A DNA stretch of 64,000 nucleotides from Pseudomonas putida (GTDB lineage: Bacteria; Pseudomonadota; Gammaproteobacteria; Pseudomonadales; Pseudomonadaceae). Location of the stretch: contig NZ_JANHLD010000001.1 of the NCBI RefSeq assembly GCF_028682455.1, positions 124,001-188,000 on the forward strand, in the 5' to 3' direction. Position numbers and translations under genes: made by a program. Shown piece after piece: positions 53,452 to 62,896 of this stretch. The notes under the pieces are model-generated. The model saw only the letters and a program-made list of their open reading frames with translations. It ran no database searches and was not told the DNA's origin. How positions within the stretch are numbered: position 1 is the first letter of the stretch; every line of letters starts with the position of its first letter.

Positions 53452-54295
53452 AGCCTTCCACGATGTAATCGGCCATGCAGTCAATCATCTGCGATTGATG
53501 GGGCCCGTTGCGCAGCAGCATGATGCTTGCGGTCGGTAATTCGGGCAGGCCTTCTGCCTCGCCGATGATCCGCAGGTCGCTGGTAATCAGGCTCTGCAGC
53601 TGCGCCGTGACGGCCAGGCCTGCGCTGACCACAGCCATGATCGCGGGGGTACTGGCACTGGTGTAGGCGATTCGATATTCCTTCCCCAGTGCATCCAGGG
53701 CATTGCAGGCCCAGGTGCGGCAGCAGCAGTCGGTGTTGAATACCGCCAGCGGCAAGGGCGTGTGTTCGTGCGGACAGAACCCTTGCGCCTGCACCCAGAC
53801 CGCGCGCTCGCGGCGTAGCAGTTGGCCGACCTCATGGCCGGGCTCGCAGGTGATGATGGTCATGTCCAGGTCCTGGCGCTGCATCAGCTGGCGGGAGCTT
53901 TCGCAATGCACTTCGACCTGGATCAGCGGATAGGCCTGGGCGAAGCTGGACAGAATGCCCGGCAAAAAACGCATGGCGTAGTCGTCGGGGGTACCGATGC
54001 GCACGGTCCCGACCATATGCGGCATGCGTAAGGTGTTGAACACTTCGCCATGCAGCTTGAGGATGCGCCGGGCATAGCCGAGCAGCACCTGGCCCTCGGC
54101 AGTCAGGCGGACCTGGCGGCCGTCGCGCTCGAACAGCTGGCGCTGGATGATGTCCTCTTCCAGGCGCTTCATCTGCATGCTGACCGCCGACTGGGTGCGG
54201 TTGACCACTTCGCCGGCGCGGGTAAAGCCGCCATGTTCAGCAATGGCCACGAAGGTGCGCAGGACTTCGGAATCGATACTCTGGTACTGGGACAA
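53441..54295 (-). CDS. LysR-type transcriptional regulator
   Basis: 284 aa. HTH segment LRTFVAIAEHGGFTRAGEVVNRTQSAVSMQMKRLEEDI at residues 12-49 and C-terminal effector domain. Start codon TTG at 54295 with AGGAG nine bases upstream; a nearby ATG (54300) is out of frame. The 3' end overlaps the TauE gene. Similar to pseudomonad LysR proteins of the IclR-unrelated, amino-acid-responsive type; effector unknown. Confidence 0.91.
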   Translation of the reverse strand: MSQYQSIDSEVLRTFVAIAEHGGFTRAGEVVNRTQSAVSMQMKRLEEDIIQRQLFERDGRQVRLTAEGQVLLGYARRILKLHGEVFNTLRMPHMVGTVRIGTPDDYAMRFLPGILSSFAQAYPLIQVEVHCESSRQLMQRQDLDMTIITCEPGHEVGQLLRRERAVWVQAQGFCPHEHTPLPLAVFNTDCCCRTWACNALDALGKEYRIAYTSASTPAIMAVVSAGLAVTAQLQSLITSDLRIIGEAEGLPELPTASIMLLRNGPHQSQMIDCMADYIVEGFRS

Positions 54296-54393
54296 GGCAT
54301 CAATCTCCTAGATGTATTGCATCAGGAACATTCGTTGGATTGATCTTAGACCCGAGCAGACACTGACGTCATCCCAACACGGAGGGTACGACG

Positions 54394-54624
54394 ATGAAAG
54401 GTCAGAAGTCGCTTGTGTTGATGTATCCCCAGTCCCGGCAGGACGGGTTCCCCCACTGGGTCCAGGGTGTGGTCCAGCAGTTGGCGCGCTGGCGGCAGCT
54501 GCATCGCCAGCGCATGGAACTGGCGCGCCTGAGCGATGCGGCGCTGCATGATATCGGCATGAGCCGTGCCGATGTGCTGCAGGAAGTGGAGCGCCCATTC
54601 TGGGATGACCCGCTGAAAAAATGA
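54394..54624 (+). CDS. DUF1127 protein
   Basis: 76 aa. C-terminal DUF1127 signature ELARLSDAALHDIGMSRADV at about 42-61, preceded by an Arg-rich helix (ARWRQLHRQRM). Small DUF1127 proteins (YjiS-like) act in RNA handling and in phosphate/carbon regulation in other proteobacteria. Start at ATG 54394 with GGAGGG upstream. Divergent from the LysR gene. Confidence 0.9.
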   Translation: MKGQKSLVLMYPQSRQDGFPHWVQGVVQQLARWRQLHRQRMELARLSDAALHDIGMSRADVLQEVERPFWDDPLKK

Positions 54625-54682
54625 GTCGCGCCACCCGAAGGTCGCGACTACCTTGAGTGGGCTTGTTCAGAAGGAGCCGGGC

Positions 54683-55924
54683 ATGCCCACCACTCAATCC
54701 TTTTCCCTGCTGCAGGCGCGACGCCTGTCGTTATCGGCCCAGGGCTTCGCTGCGCGGCCACCGCGCACGCAGGTGGGGGTTGCTCACCTGTCGCGGGTGA
54801 TCGAACAACTGGGCGTGGTGCAGATCGATTCGGTCAATGCGCTGGTGCGCTCCCATTACCTGCCGCTGTTTTCCCGCCTGGGCAGTTATCCACAAGCGTT
54901 GCTCGATCAGCTCGCCTGGGGGCGCAACCGCCAGCGCAAAGTGTTCGAGTATTGGGGGCACGAAGCCTCGCTGTTGCCGCTGGCGCTCTATCCCCTGCTG
55001 CGTTGGCGCATGGACCGGGCGCGCCAGGGCCAGGGTATTTACCAGCAACTGGCGCGCTTTGGCCGCGAGCAACAACCGACCATCGCCCGGGTGCTGGCGG
55101 CCGTGACGGAGCAGGGCGCGCTGGGCGCGGGCAGCCTGTCGACGCGAGAAGTGCGCGCCGGCCCCTGGTGGGACTGGAGTGCGGAAAAACATGCGCTGGA
55201 GTGGTTGTTTGCTGCTGGCCTGGTCACCGTGGCGGGCCGTCGTGGCTTCGAACGCTTGTACGATTTGCCCGAGCGAGTGCTGCCGCGGGCGCTGCTGCAA
55301 CAACCGCCTGTAGGTGAGGACGAGGCCCAGCGGGGCCTGTTATTGCAGGCAGTCAATGCATTGGGCGTGGGGACGGAGAAAGACCTGCGGGATTACTATC
55401 GCCTGAGCCCCGTTGACAGTCGCGCGCGCCTGGCCGAGCTGGTGGAGGAGGGGCTGGTGCAGGTGTGTGCGGTGCAGGGTTGGTCGCAACCGGGTTACTG
55501 CCTGAGCGATGTGCGTCTGCCGCGCAAGGTGGTCGCCAGTGCCCTGCTGTCGCCCTTCGATTCGCTGGTATGGGAGCGTGAGCGTACCGAGCGTTTGTTC
55601 GATTTCCGCTATCGGCTGGAAATCTACACGCCGGCGCACAAGCGCGTGTACGGCTATTACGTTCTACCGTTTCTGCACAATGAGCGGATTGTTGCACGAG
55701 TCGATCTGCGCGCCGAACGCGCCAACGATCGCTTGGCGATCCATGCGCTGCATGAAGAGGAACGAGGGCTCGACGAAGCCGGCATGCAGGCCCTGGCCGA
55801 GCACTTGTGGCGCATGGCCGGCTGGCTGGGGCTGGCGCAGGTCCAGTTGAACTGCCCGCGGGCCAGTGCCGAGCGATTGCGCCCGGCACTGGCCCGCAGT
55901 GCGTTCAGCGCCGGACCTGCTTGA
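54683..55924 (+). CDS. AlkZ/YcaQ-like DNA glycosylase
   Basis: 413-aa protein of the HTH_42 family. It contains VARH-like N terminus ([13 protein letters not shown]), [21 protein letters not shown] near 50, [11 protein letters not shown] near 92, and [42 protein letters not shown] (as short segments) in the C half. YcaQ/AlkZ enzymes unhook DNA interstrand crosslinks or excise alkylated bases. The QxQ/QxD active-site motif of AlkZ is seen as QID at 51-53. Start ATG 54683 behind AAGGAG. Overlaps the convergent DAHP synthase gene by 20 bases. Confidence 0.87.
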   Translation: MPTTQSFSLLQARRLSLSAQGFAARPPRTQVGVAHLSRVIEQLGVVQIDSVNALVRSHYLPLFSRLGSYPQALLDQLAWGRNRQRKVFEYWGHEASLLPLALYPLLRWRMDRARQGQGIYQQLARFGREQQPTIARVLAAVTEQGALGAGSLSTREVRAGPWWDWSAEKHALEWLFAAGLVTVAGRRGFERLYDLPERVLPRALLQQPPVGEDEAQRGLLLQAVNALGVGTEKDLRDYYRLSPVDSRARLAELVEEGLVQVCAVQGWSQPGYCLSDVRLPRKVVASALLSPFDSLVWERERTERLFDFRYRLEIYTPAHKRVYGYYVLPFLHNERIVARVDLRAERANDRLAIHALHEEERGLDEAGMQALAEHLWRMAGWLGLAQVQLNCPRASAERLRPALARSAFSAGPA

Positions 55925-57251
55925 GGGTCTCGGCGATCAGGAAGGCCAGCTCCAGCGACTGATCGGCGTTCATGCGCGGGTCGCAGTGGGTGTGGTAACG
56001 GTCGGACAGGGCGTCCTCAGTGATCGGGCGGGCACCACCGATGCATTCGGTAACGTTCTGCCCGGTCATTTCGATGTGGATGCCACCAGCATGGCTGCCC
56101 TCGGCCTGGTGCACCTGGAAGAACTGTTTGACCTCGCTGAGAATCTGGGCGAAGTCGCGCGTCTTGTAACCGCTGCTGGCCTTGATGGTGTTGCCATGCA
56201 TCGGGTCGGAGCTCCACAGCACCTGGCGACCCTCGTGTTCGACACTGCGGATGAGCGCTGGCAGGTGGTCACCGACCTTCTCGGCGCCCATGCGTACGAT
56301 CAGGTTGAGGCGGCCGGGGTCGTTGTCCGGGTTTAGCACATCGATCAGGCGAATAAGCTCTTCGGTGTTCATGCTCGGGCCGACCTTGACCCCGATCGGG
56401 TTGTTCACCCCGCGCAGGAACTCGACATGGGCGCCGTCCAGCTGGCGGGTGCGATCCCCGATCCAGAGCATGTGCGCCGAGCAGTCGTAGTAGTCGTTGG
56501 TCAGGCTGTCGCGACGCACAAACGCTTCTTCGTAGTTCAGCAGCAGGGCTTCGTGGGCCGTGAAGAAGCTGGTTTCGCGCAGTTGCGGAGAGCTGTCCAT
56601 GCCGCAGGCACGCATGAAGGCCAGGGTTTCATCAATGCGATCGGCCAGTTGGCTGTACTTCTCGGCCAGGGCCGAGTTGGCGATGAAGTCCAGGTTCCAC
56701 TTATGGACTTGATGCAGGTCGGCGAAGCCGCCCTGAGCGAAGGCGCGCAGCAGGTTGAGGCTGGCGGTGGACTGGTGATAGGCCTGCAGCAGGCGCTCGG
56801 GGTCCGGCACCCGGCTCTTTTGGTCGAAGCCGATGCCATTGACGATGTCGCCGCGATAGGCCGGTAGCGTCACCCCGGCAATGGTCTCATCGCCCGCCGA
56901 GCGAGGCTTGGCGAACTGCCCGGCCATGCGCCCGACCTTGACTACGGGGCAGCCCGCGGCAAAGGTCATGACAATGGCCATCTGCAGCAGGACCTTGAAG
57001 GTGTCGCGGATTTTCGCTGCCGAGAATTCGGCAAAACTCTCGGCACAATCGCCGCCTTGCAGGAGGAACGCCCGGCCCTGGGTCACCTCGGCGAACTGTC
57101 GACGCAGTTCCCGTGCCTCGCCGGCAAAGACCAGCGGCGGGTAGCTGGCCAGGGTCTGCTCGACTCTGAGCAGATGGGCTGCGTCGGGGTAGGTCGGTTG
57201 CTGCTGGATCGGCAGGGCGCGCCAGCTGTCAGGACTCCAGGGTTGGTTCAT
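55905..57251 (-). CDS. Class II 3-deoxy-7-phosphoheptulonate synthase
   Basis: 448-aa plant-type DAHP synthase, first step of the shikimate pathway (erythrose-4-phosphate plus phosphoenolpyruvate). Visible: [12 protein letters not shown] near 88, [14 protein letters not shown] near 120, WNLDF near 184, [16 protein letters not shown] [14 protein letters not shown] near 281, GVKVGPSM near 305 and [20 protein letters not shown] near 360. ATG 57251; a GTG lies one codon upstream. Class II enzymes in pseudomonads are often linked to secondary metabolism (PhzC-like) but this one stands among housekeeping genes. Confidence 0.94.
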   Translation of the reverse strand: MNQPWSPDSWRALPIQQQPTYPDAAHLLRVEQTLASYPPLVFAGEARELRRQFAEVTQGRAFLLQGGDCAESFAEFSAAKIRDTFKVLLQMAIVMTFAAGCPVVKVGRMAGQFAKPRSAGDETIAGVTLPAYRGDIVNGIGFDQKSRVPDPERLLQAYHQSTASLNLLRAFAQGGFADLHQVHKWNLDFIANSALAEKYSQLADRIDETLAFMRACGMDSSPQLRETSFFTAHEALLLNYEEAFVRRDSLTNDYYDCSAHMLWIGDRTRQLDGAHVEFLRGVNNPIGVKVGPSMNTEELIRLIDVLNPDNDPGRLNLIVRMGAEKVGDHLPALIRSVEHEGRQVLWSSDPMHGNTIKASSGYKTRDFAQILSEVKQFFQVHQAEGSHAGGIHIEMTGQNVTECIGGARPITEDALSDRYHTHCDPRMNADQSLELAFLIAETLKQVRR

Positions 57252-57380
57252 CACGGGCTCGATCTTGTCGTAAATGGGCTGTGTGCCATGTTAACAGTTG
57301 CCGCATGCCTTGTTGCACTGGCGCCATTGACGGACAATGGCGGTTTTTGCCTGGGGTAGCGGCGTGTGCCGGGAGACAGC

Positions 57381-58136
57381 ATGACAGTGGAACGGGTGGA
57401 GCGGCTGCTGGCCCAGGTGCAGGATGACTACGGCACCATCAGCGTGCTGGAAGTCGATGACTATCGGTTTCTCGAGTTTGGCGAGGCCATCGAGCAGAGC
57501 TGCGTGTTCACCGCCGACCCGAGCTGGCTGGAGTACGACTACACCCGCGCCATGCTGATCGGTGCGCTTTGCCATGCCGAGCCGGAGAGCGCACTGTTTC
57601 TCGGCCTGGGGGCGGGGACGCTGACCCAGGCCTGCATGAAATTCCTGCCGCTGGAAGATATCGAGGCCATCGAACTGCGCCCCGATGTGCCGCGCCTGGC
57701 CATCGAGTACCTGGGCCTGGACGATGACCCGCGGCTGTATATCCGCATTGGTGATGCGGTGGAGCTGCTCGACAGCGCCGAGCCTGCCGATCTGATTTTC
57801 GTCGACCTCTACACCGATCATGGCCCGGGGGTTGCCCACCTGGCCTGGCGTTTTCTGGAAAACTGCCAGAAGCGCCTCAATCCCGGTGGCTGGCTGGTGA
57901 TCAACCAGTGGGCCGGCGATGATGGCAAGCCGCTGGGCGCCGCCTTGCTGCGCGGGTTGTACCATCGTCACTACTGGGAACTGCCGGTCAAGGAGGGCAA
58001 TGTGATCCTCATGGTGCCGGCCGATCTTGATCAGGAGCTGGACCTGGCCGGGCTCAACGCCCGCGCCGACGCCCTGGCGCCACGCCTGGGCTATTCGTTG
58101 CAACCGCTCATCGCAGCGATCCGACCGGCCTCCTGA
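57381..58136 (+). CDS. Spermidine synthase-like methyltransferase-fold protein
   Basis: 251-aa protein with a Rossmann-like fold of polyamine aminopropyltransferases (SpeE). ALFLGLGAGTLTQACMKFLP near residue 73 is the decarboxy-SAM binding loop; VFVDLYTDHG near 139. The N-terminal beta domain is short, as in the many SpeE-like proteins without proven activity. Start ATG 57381 after GGGAG. A TTCGAA-centred palindrome follows. True substrate unknown. Confidence 0.8.
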   Translation: MTVERVERLLAQVQDDYGTISVLEVDDYRFLEFGEAIEQSCVFTADPSWLEYDYTRAMLIGALCHAEPESALFLGLGAGTLTQACMKFLPLEDIEAIELRPDVPRLAIEYLGLDDDPRLYIRIGDAVELLDSAEPADLIFVDLYTDHGPGVAHLAWRFLENCQKRLNPGGWLVINQWAGDDGKPLGAALLRGLYHRHYWELPVKEGNVILMVPADLDQELDLAGLNARADALAPRLGYSLQPLIAAIRPAS

Positions 58137-58493
58137 GGCGCGCCGTTGAGCTGTCGGCAGAAAAACGATTCAGCCGCCAGCAGTGGTACCACCCCAGACA
58201 CCGTTCGAACGGGGTCTGGCGCTGGCGTGTTGCAATAAAAAAATCTCCCGTAAATTCCGAATTCAGGTATAGTACGCGCCGGTCTTTTACCGGACCTCGT
58301 TTAGGTAGTGCAATTCCCCGAAGCCAGCTTCGGCTGCGCGTCCGCACCGCGGACTCTCCTTAGACGTTCCTATTTTTCTTCAATCGTTTTCGCAAATCCC
58401 CGCCGACAAAGCTGCCAGGGTGACCTTCGGGTCTTACAAGGCATGTGCAGCTTTGGAGCATGGGTCTTTGCGGATGCACTTAGAGGCAGACCC
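58137..58493 (+). promoter_or_regulatory. Long structured leader of the DEAD-box helicase gene
   Basis: No protein gene. A -10-like TATAGT (58268-58273) would start RNA near 58280, giving a leader of about 213 bases. It holds hairpins at 58279-58293, 58318-58333 (CCGAAGC/GCTTCGG), 58340-58354 (GTCCGC/GCGGAC) and 58422-58433 (GACC-TTCG-GGTC). Last, CATGGGTCT (58459-58467) pairs with AGACCCATG (58488-58496), covering the start ATG, with AGAGG ribosome-binding bases in the loop edge. This suggests translation control, maybe by cold or autoregulation. Confidence 0.6.
58194..58219. repeat. 26-base palindrome centred on TTCGAA
   Basis: CCAGACACCG-TTCGAA-style palindrome with one mismatched pair, between the spermidine-synthase-like and helicase genes. 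Could be a weak terminator for the former (no U-run) or an operator. Confidence 0.5.
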
Positions 58494-60155
58494 ATGACCC
58501 AGGAAACCGGCGGCTTCGCCGCTCTCGATCTTCATCCGAGCATTGTTGCTGCTGTACTGGCTACCGGCTACGAAGAGCCATCCGCCATTCAGCAGCAATC
58601 GATCCCGATTATTCTCGCCGGTCACGACATGATCGGTCAGGCGCAGACAGGTACCGGTAAAACCGCTGCCTTCGCACTGCCTATCCTGAACCGCATCGAC
58701 CCGAGCAAGCGCGAGCCGCAAGCCCTGATCCTGGCGCCAACCCGTGAGTTGGCGCTGCAAGTAGCCACTGCATTCGAAACCTACGCCAAGCAGATGCCGG
58801 GCGTAACCGTGGTGGCCGTATACGGTGGTGCCCCAATGGGCCCACAACTCAAAGCAATCCGCAATGGCGCGCAAATCGTCGTTGCTACCCCTGGCCGTCT
58901 GTGCGACCACCTGCGTCGCGACGAGAAAGTCCTGGCGACCGTCAACCACCTGGTGCTCGACGAAGCTGACGAAATGCTCAAGCTGGGCTTCATGGACGAC
59001 CTGGAAGTCATCTTCAAGGCCATGCCGGAAACCCGCCAGACCGTTCTGTTCTCGGCCACCCTGCCAGCCTCGATCCGCGCGATTGCCGAACGTCACCTGC
59101 GTGACCCCAAGCACGTCAAGATCCAGAGCAAGACCCAGACCGTTACTGCAATCGAACAAGCCCACCTGATGGTCCATGCCGACCAGAAGGTTTCCGCTGT
59201 CCTGCGCCTGCTGGAAGTGGAAGAGTTCGACGCGCTGATCGCCTTCGTGCGCACCAAGCAAGCGACCCTGGACCTGGCCAGCGCCCTGGAAGCCAAAGGC
59301 TACAAAGCCGCTGCGCTGAACGGCGACATTGCCCAGAACCAGCGTGAGCGCGTCATCGACTCGCTCAAGGATGGCCGTCTGGACATCGTTGTCGCGACCG
59401 ACGTTGCTGCCCGTGGTCTGGACGTACCGCGCATCACTCACGTGTTCAACGTTGACATGCCGTACGACCCGGAGTCCTACGTTCACCGTATCGGCCGTAC
59501 CGGCCGTGCCGGTCGCGAAGGCCGTGCGCTGCTGCTGGTTACCCCGCGCGAGCGCCGCATGCTGCAGGTGATCGAGCGTGTTACCGGTCAGAAGGTTGCC
59601 GAAGTTCGCCTGCCGAACGCTCAGGCCGTTCTCGATGCTCGCATCAAGAAGCTGACCAACAGCCTGGCGCCGCTGGTTGCCGAAGCCGAGTCGACCCACG
59701 GTGATCTGCTCGATCGCCTGACTGCCGACATCGGTTGCAGCCCGCGTGCGCTGGCTGCTGCGCTGCTGCGCAAGGCTACCAACGGTCAGGCCCTGACCCT
59801 GGAAGCGGTCGAGAAAGAGCAGCCGCTGGTGCCGACCTACACCCCGCGTGAGCGCACTGGCGAACGTCCAGAGCGTGGCGAGCGTGAGCGTCGTGCGCCG
59901 ATGCCGCTGGGCGAAGGTCGTGCTCGTTGCCGTACCGCGCTGGGTGCGCGTGATGGTATCGCTGCCAAGAACCTGCTGGGCGCGATCCTCAATGAAGGCG
60001 GCCTGGCCCGCGAAGCGATCGGCCGCATCCAGGTGCGCGACAGCTTCAGCCTGGTCGAGCTGCCGGAAGAGGGCCTGGAGCGCCTGCTGGCCAAGCTCAA
60101 GGACACTCGCGTTGCCGGTAAGCAGCTGAAGCTGCGCCGCTACCGCGAAGATTGA
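58494..60155 (+). CDS. DEAD-box ATP-dependent RNA helicase (CsdA/DeaD type)
   Basis: 553-aa RNA helicase. Motifs in order: Q motif near 30, QAQTGTGKT near 44-52, PTRELA, GTPGR-like ATPGRL, DEADEML near 162, SAT (FSATLPAS), and HRIGRTGRAGREGR near 331. After the core, a Arg/Glu-rich linker (RTGERPERGERERRA) and a C-terminal DbpA-like RNA-binding domain to RRYRED. Such enzymes unwind mRNA and assist ribosome assembly, especially in the cold. Start ATG 58494 is occluded by a leader hairpin. Strong terminator follows. Confidence 0.93.
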   Translation: MTQETGGFAALDLHPSIVAAVLATGYEEPSAIQQQSIPIILAGHDMIGQAQTGTGKTAAFALPILNRIDPSKREPQALILAPTRELALQVATAFETYAKQMPGVTVVAVYGGAPMGPQLKAIRNGAQIVVATPGRLCDHLRRDEKVLATVNHLVLDEADEMLKLGFMDDLEVIFKAMPETRQTVLFSATLPASIRAIAERHLRDPKHVKIQSKTQTVTAIEQAHLMVHADQKVSAVLRLLEVEEFDALIAFVRTKQATLDLASALEAKGYKAAALNGDIAQNQRERVIDSLKDGRLDIVVATDVAARGLDVPRITHVFNVDMPYDPESYVHRIGRTGRAGREGRALLLVTPRERRMLQVIERVTGQKVAEVRLPNAQAVLDARIKKLTNSLAPLVAEAESTHGDLLDRLTADIGCSPRALAAALLRKATNGQALTLEAVEKEQPLVPTYTPRERTGERPERGERERRAPMPLGEGRARCRTALGARDGIAAKNLLGAILNEGGLAREAIGRIQVRDSFSLVELPEEGLERLLAKLKDTRVAGKQLKLRRYRED

Positions 60156-60167
60156 TCCGCGAGGCAT

Positions 60168-60200
60168 AAAAAAATCCCCGACTTGATCGGGGATTTTTTT
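60168..60200 (+). terminator. Helicase gene terminator (bidirectional)
   Basis: Stem AAAATCCCCGA / TCGGGGATTTT with flanking A and U runs; can also serve the convergent dioxygenase gene. Confidence 0.92.
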
Positions 60201-60217
60201 TGCCTGGTGGAAAGTTC

Positions 60218-60985
60218 CTACTCGAATCTATAGATATCCATGCCCAATGCACCGAGGGTGAAGCCCTGGTGGGCAATGCCGAACCGACCACCCGCACCCC
60301 GGGCAAAATACAGCGGCAACAGGTGCTCGTCGCTGGGGTGGCTGCGCACGGCAAAGGGTGCCTGGTGACGGTAGTCGTGCAGTGCCTGGGTGTCGTCGGC
60401 AGCAAGCTTCTCGATCATCCAGTCGCGAAACGCCTTGGCCCAGGGTTCGATGCTGTCCGGGCCGGCGCGCCAGTCCAGTTCGCCCAGGTTGTGGGTGATG
60501 CTGCCCGAGCCGATCAGCAGGATGTTCTCTTCACGCAGGCCGGCCAGTGCGCGGCCGACCATTTCCTGCAGTTTCGGTCCGAGCTGGGTGGGCAGGGAAA
60601 CCTGCACTACCGGGATGTCCGCACTGGGGTACATCAGCGACAGCGGCACCCAGGTGCCATGGTCGAACGGGCGCTGTGGGTCGAGGCGGGCAGGCAGGCC
60701 TGCAGTGCACAGCAGTTGGCTCACGCGCTGGGCCAGGGCAGGTTCGCCCGGGGCCGGGTACTGGACGGCATACAGCGCGGCAGGGAAGCCGCCGAAGTCG
60801 TGCCAGGTGTCAGGCTGCGGGCTGCTGCTGACCAGCAGCTCACGGCTTTCCCAGTGCGCCGACACCACCACGATGGCCTTGGGCCTGGGCAGTTCGGCGG
60901 CCAACCGGGCGAGGGCAGGGCCACTGGCGCCGGGTTCCAGGGCCAGCATGGGCGATCCATGTGAAATAAACAGGCTGGGCAGCAT
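60218..60985 (-). CDS. LigB-type extradiol dioxygenase (DODA-like)
   Basis: 255-aa class III extradiol ring-cleavage dioxygenase resembling 4,5-DOPA dioxygenase (YgiD/DODA). Metal-ligand His residues are seen in FISHGSP (residue 9), SAHWES (near 44) and HDFGGFP (near 62); SGSITHNL near 160 is typical of the active site. Needs Zn2+ or Fe2+. Physiological substrate unknown. ATG 60985. Divergent from tpm across 105 AT-rich bases. Confidence 0.88.
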   Translation of the reverse strand: MLPSLFISHGSPMLALEPGASGPALARLAAELPRPKAIVVVSAHWESRELLVSSSPQPDTWHDFGGFPAALYAVQYPAPGEPALAQRVSQLLCTAGLPARLDPQRPFDHGTWVPLSLMYPSADIPVVQVSLPTQLGPKLQEMVGRALAGLREENILLIGSGSITHNLGELDWRAGPDSIEPWAKAFRDWMIEKLAADDTQALHDYRHQAPFAVRSHPSDEHLLPLYFARGAGGRFGIAHQGFTLGALGMDIYRFE

Positions 60986-61090
60986 GGAGAAGGTCCTGAA
61001 GGTTAAGATGGCACTATCTTCAATCAGGTCATTAATCTAAATCTAATATAAGTTTTAGCATTATTTGATCGAAAAATTCGAGGTGTGCGC

Positions 61091-61741
61091 ATGCAGGCGG
61101 AGTTCTGGCACAAGCGTTGGGCCGACAATCAGATCGGGTTTCATCAGGGGCAGGTCAACGCCTACCTGCAAAAGCACTGGTCGGCGCTCAACCTGGAGGC
61201 GGGCAGCAAGGTGCTAGTGCCTTTGTGTGGCAAAAGCCTGGACTTGGCCTGGCTCGCAGGGCAGGGGCACCAGGTACTGGGTATCGAACTGTCCCAGCTT
61301 GCCATCGAAGACTTTTTTACCGAGCAGCAGCTGCAGCCTGAAATCAGTCAGCAGGGAGCATTCAGGGTTTACCGGCACGAGGGCCTGGAGCTTTGGTGTG
61401 GAGACTTTTTTGCCTTGCGCGCGGAAGACCTGGGCGCCTGTGCAGGGCTTTATGATCGGGCTGCCGTGATTGCCCTGCCGCCGGCCATGCGCGAGCGCTA
61501 TGCCGCGCTGCTGAGCGATTGCATGCCCCAGGGCTGCAAAGGCCTGATGATCACTCTGGATTACGAGCAGCAATACCTGGACGGGCCGCCCTTCTCGGTG
61601 CCCGATCAGGAAGTGCTGCAATCGTTTTCGGCGTGGCAGCCTACGATGCTGGAGGCGTGGGATGTGATCGAGCAGAGTCCGAAGTTTGTCCAGGCGGGTG
61701 TGACAAGTTTGTTCGAGCGGGTGTACCGCTTGCAGCGCTGA
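61091..61741 (+). CDS. tpm: Thiopurine S-methyltransferase Tpm
   Basis: 216-aa SAM-dependent methyltransferase acting on thiopurines and, in pseudomonads, tellurite/selenite. [15 protein letters not shown] at residues 4-18 is the family signature; [26 protein letters not shown] is the SAM site (short parts). [11 protein letters not shown] near 123. Start ATG 61091; a GTG two codons upstream is possible. A bidirectional terminator follows, shared with htpX. Confidence 0.92.
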   Translation: MQAEFWHKRWADNQIGFHQGQVNAYLQKHWSALNLEAGSKVLVPLCGKSLDLAWLAGQGHQVLGIELSQLAIEDFFTEQQLQPEISQQGAFRVYRHEGLELWCGDFFALRAEDLGACAGLYDRAAVIALPPAMRERYAALLSDCMPQGCKGLMITLDYEQQYLDGPPFSVPDQEVLQSFSAWQPTMLEAWDVIEQSPKFVQAGVTSLFERVYRLQR

Positions 61742-61742
61742 C

Positions 61743-61772
61743 AAAAAAAGGGCGACCGAAGTCGCCCTTTTT
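61743..61772. terminator. Bidirectional terminator between tpm and htpX
   Basis: Perfect stem AAAGGGCGAC / GTCGCCCTTT with CGAA loop and A/U runs on both sides. Confidence 0.93.
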
Positions 61773-61785
61773 ATTGCTGTGTCGA

Positions 61786-62673
61786 TCAGCCGCGACGGCG
61801 CAGGGCCTCGATACGATCTTCCAGCGGTGGGTGGCTCATCAGCAGGCCGGCCAGGCCCTGCTTGAGGCCGCCATTGATGCCGAAGGCATTCAGGGTGTCG
61901 GGCATGTGCACCGGCACGCCTTGTTCCGAACGCAGGCGCTGCAGGGCGCCGATCATTGCGCTGGTGCCGGCCAGGCGGGCACCGGCTTCGTCGGCACGGT
62001 ACTCGCGCTTGCGCGAGAACCACATGACGATGGTGCTGGCCAGGATACCCAGGATCAGTTCGGCAACGATGGTTGCGATGTAGTAGGCGATACCCTGGCC
62101 TTCTTCGTTCTTGAAGATCACCTTGTCGACGAAGTTGCCGATGATGCGGGCGAAGAACATGACGAAGGTGTTGACCACGCCCTGGATCAGCGCGAGGGTC
62201 ACCATGTCGCCGTTGGCCACGTGGCCGATCTCGTGGGCCAGTACGGCGCGCACTTCATCGGGCGAGAACCGCTCCAGCAGGCCCTGGCTGACGGCAACCA
62301 GCGCGTCGTTGCGGTTCCAGCCGGTGGCAAAGGCGTTAGCCTCGTAGGCCGGGAAGATACCCACTTCCGGCATCTTGATGCCGGCTTCGCGGGACAGTTC
62401 TTCGACGGTCTGCAAGAGCCATTGTTCGTGGCGGGTGCGCGGCTGGCTGATGATCTGGGTGCCGGTGCTCATCTTCGCCATCCACTTGGAGATGAACAGC
62501 GAGATCAACGAGCCGGCAAAGCCGAACACGGCGCAGAAGACCAGCAGCTGGTCGAGCTTGAGGTCAACCCCGTTTGCCGCCATGAACCCATTGAAGCCGA
62601 ACAGGCTCAGGGTAATGCTGGCAATCAGCACAACCGCAAGGTTGGTGGCTACAAACAGTAAGATGCGCATCAT
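61786..62673 (-). CDS. htpX: Protease HtpX
   Basis: 295-aa inner-membrane M48 zinc metalloprotease that degrades misfolded membrane proteins. Two N-terminal helices (about 4-26 and 38-58), zinc motif HEIGH in [12 protein letters not shown] near 140, two further hydrophobic segments, and downstream [13 protein letters not shown] with the third ligand Glu. ATG 62673 behind GGAG. It follows alaA on the same strand but after a terminator, so it has its own promoter. Heat or envelope stress control (CpxR in E. coli) is not evident in sequence. Confidence 0.96.
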   Translation of the reverse strand: MMRILLFVATNLAVVLIASITLSLFGFNGFMAANGVDLKLDQLLVFCAVFGFAGSLISLFISKWMAKMSTGTQIISQPRTRHEQWLLQTVEELSREAGIKMPEVGIFPAYEANAFATGWNRNDALVAVSQGLLERFSPDEVRAVLAHEIGHVANGDMVTLALIQGVVNTFVMFFARIIGNFVDKVIFKNEEGQGIAYYIATIVAELILGILASTIVMWFSRKREYRADEAGARLAGTSAMIGALQRLRSEQGVPVHMPDTLNAFGINGGLKQGLAGLLMSHPPLEDRIEALRRRG

Positions 62674-62850
62674 GGTTGTTACGTTCTCCTGACGGATAAA
62701 AATGTCACGTATGCGGGGTATATAAGGTGCGGGCTCCGGTGATTCAACCGGGCGACTATTTCAAACTGTGTACTTTCCTGTATTACAGCCGAATTCCGCT
62801 TTCCCGCACGCCAGAGCGCCGAGTCCTGCAATAGGTGGGGACATGTTCTG

Positions 62851-62881
62851 AAAGGCCCGCCTAGCAAGGCGCGGGCCCTTT
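62851..62881 (-). terminator. alaA terminator
   Basis: Stem AAAGGCCCGC / GCGGGCCCTTT (one bulge) between alaA stop and htpX promoter region. Confidence 0.8.
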
Positions 62882-62896
62882 CGATTTACCTGCAGG

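Noticed and set aside
52591..53484. Upstream extension of the LysR frame at 51637 to 615 aa
   Set aside because: The extra part is antisense to the TauE/SafE gene, and the HTH starts right after the ATG at 52590.
58230..58273. TTGCAA as -35 box for the helicase promoter
   Set aside because: It is 32 bases from the TATAGT box; no better -35 was seen, so only the -10 is proposed.
58434..60167. 577-aa minus-strand open frame opposite the DEAD-box gene
   Set aside because: Antisense shadow of a strongly conserved helicase.
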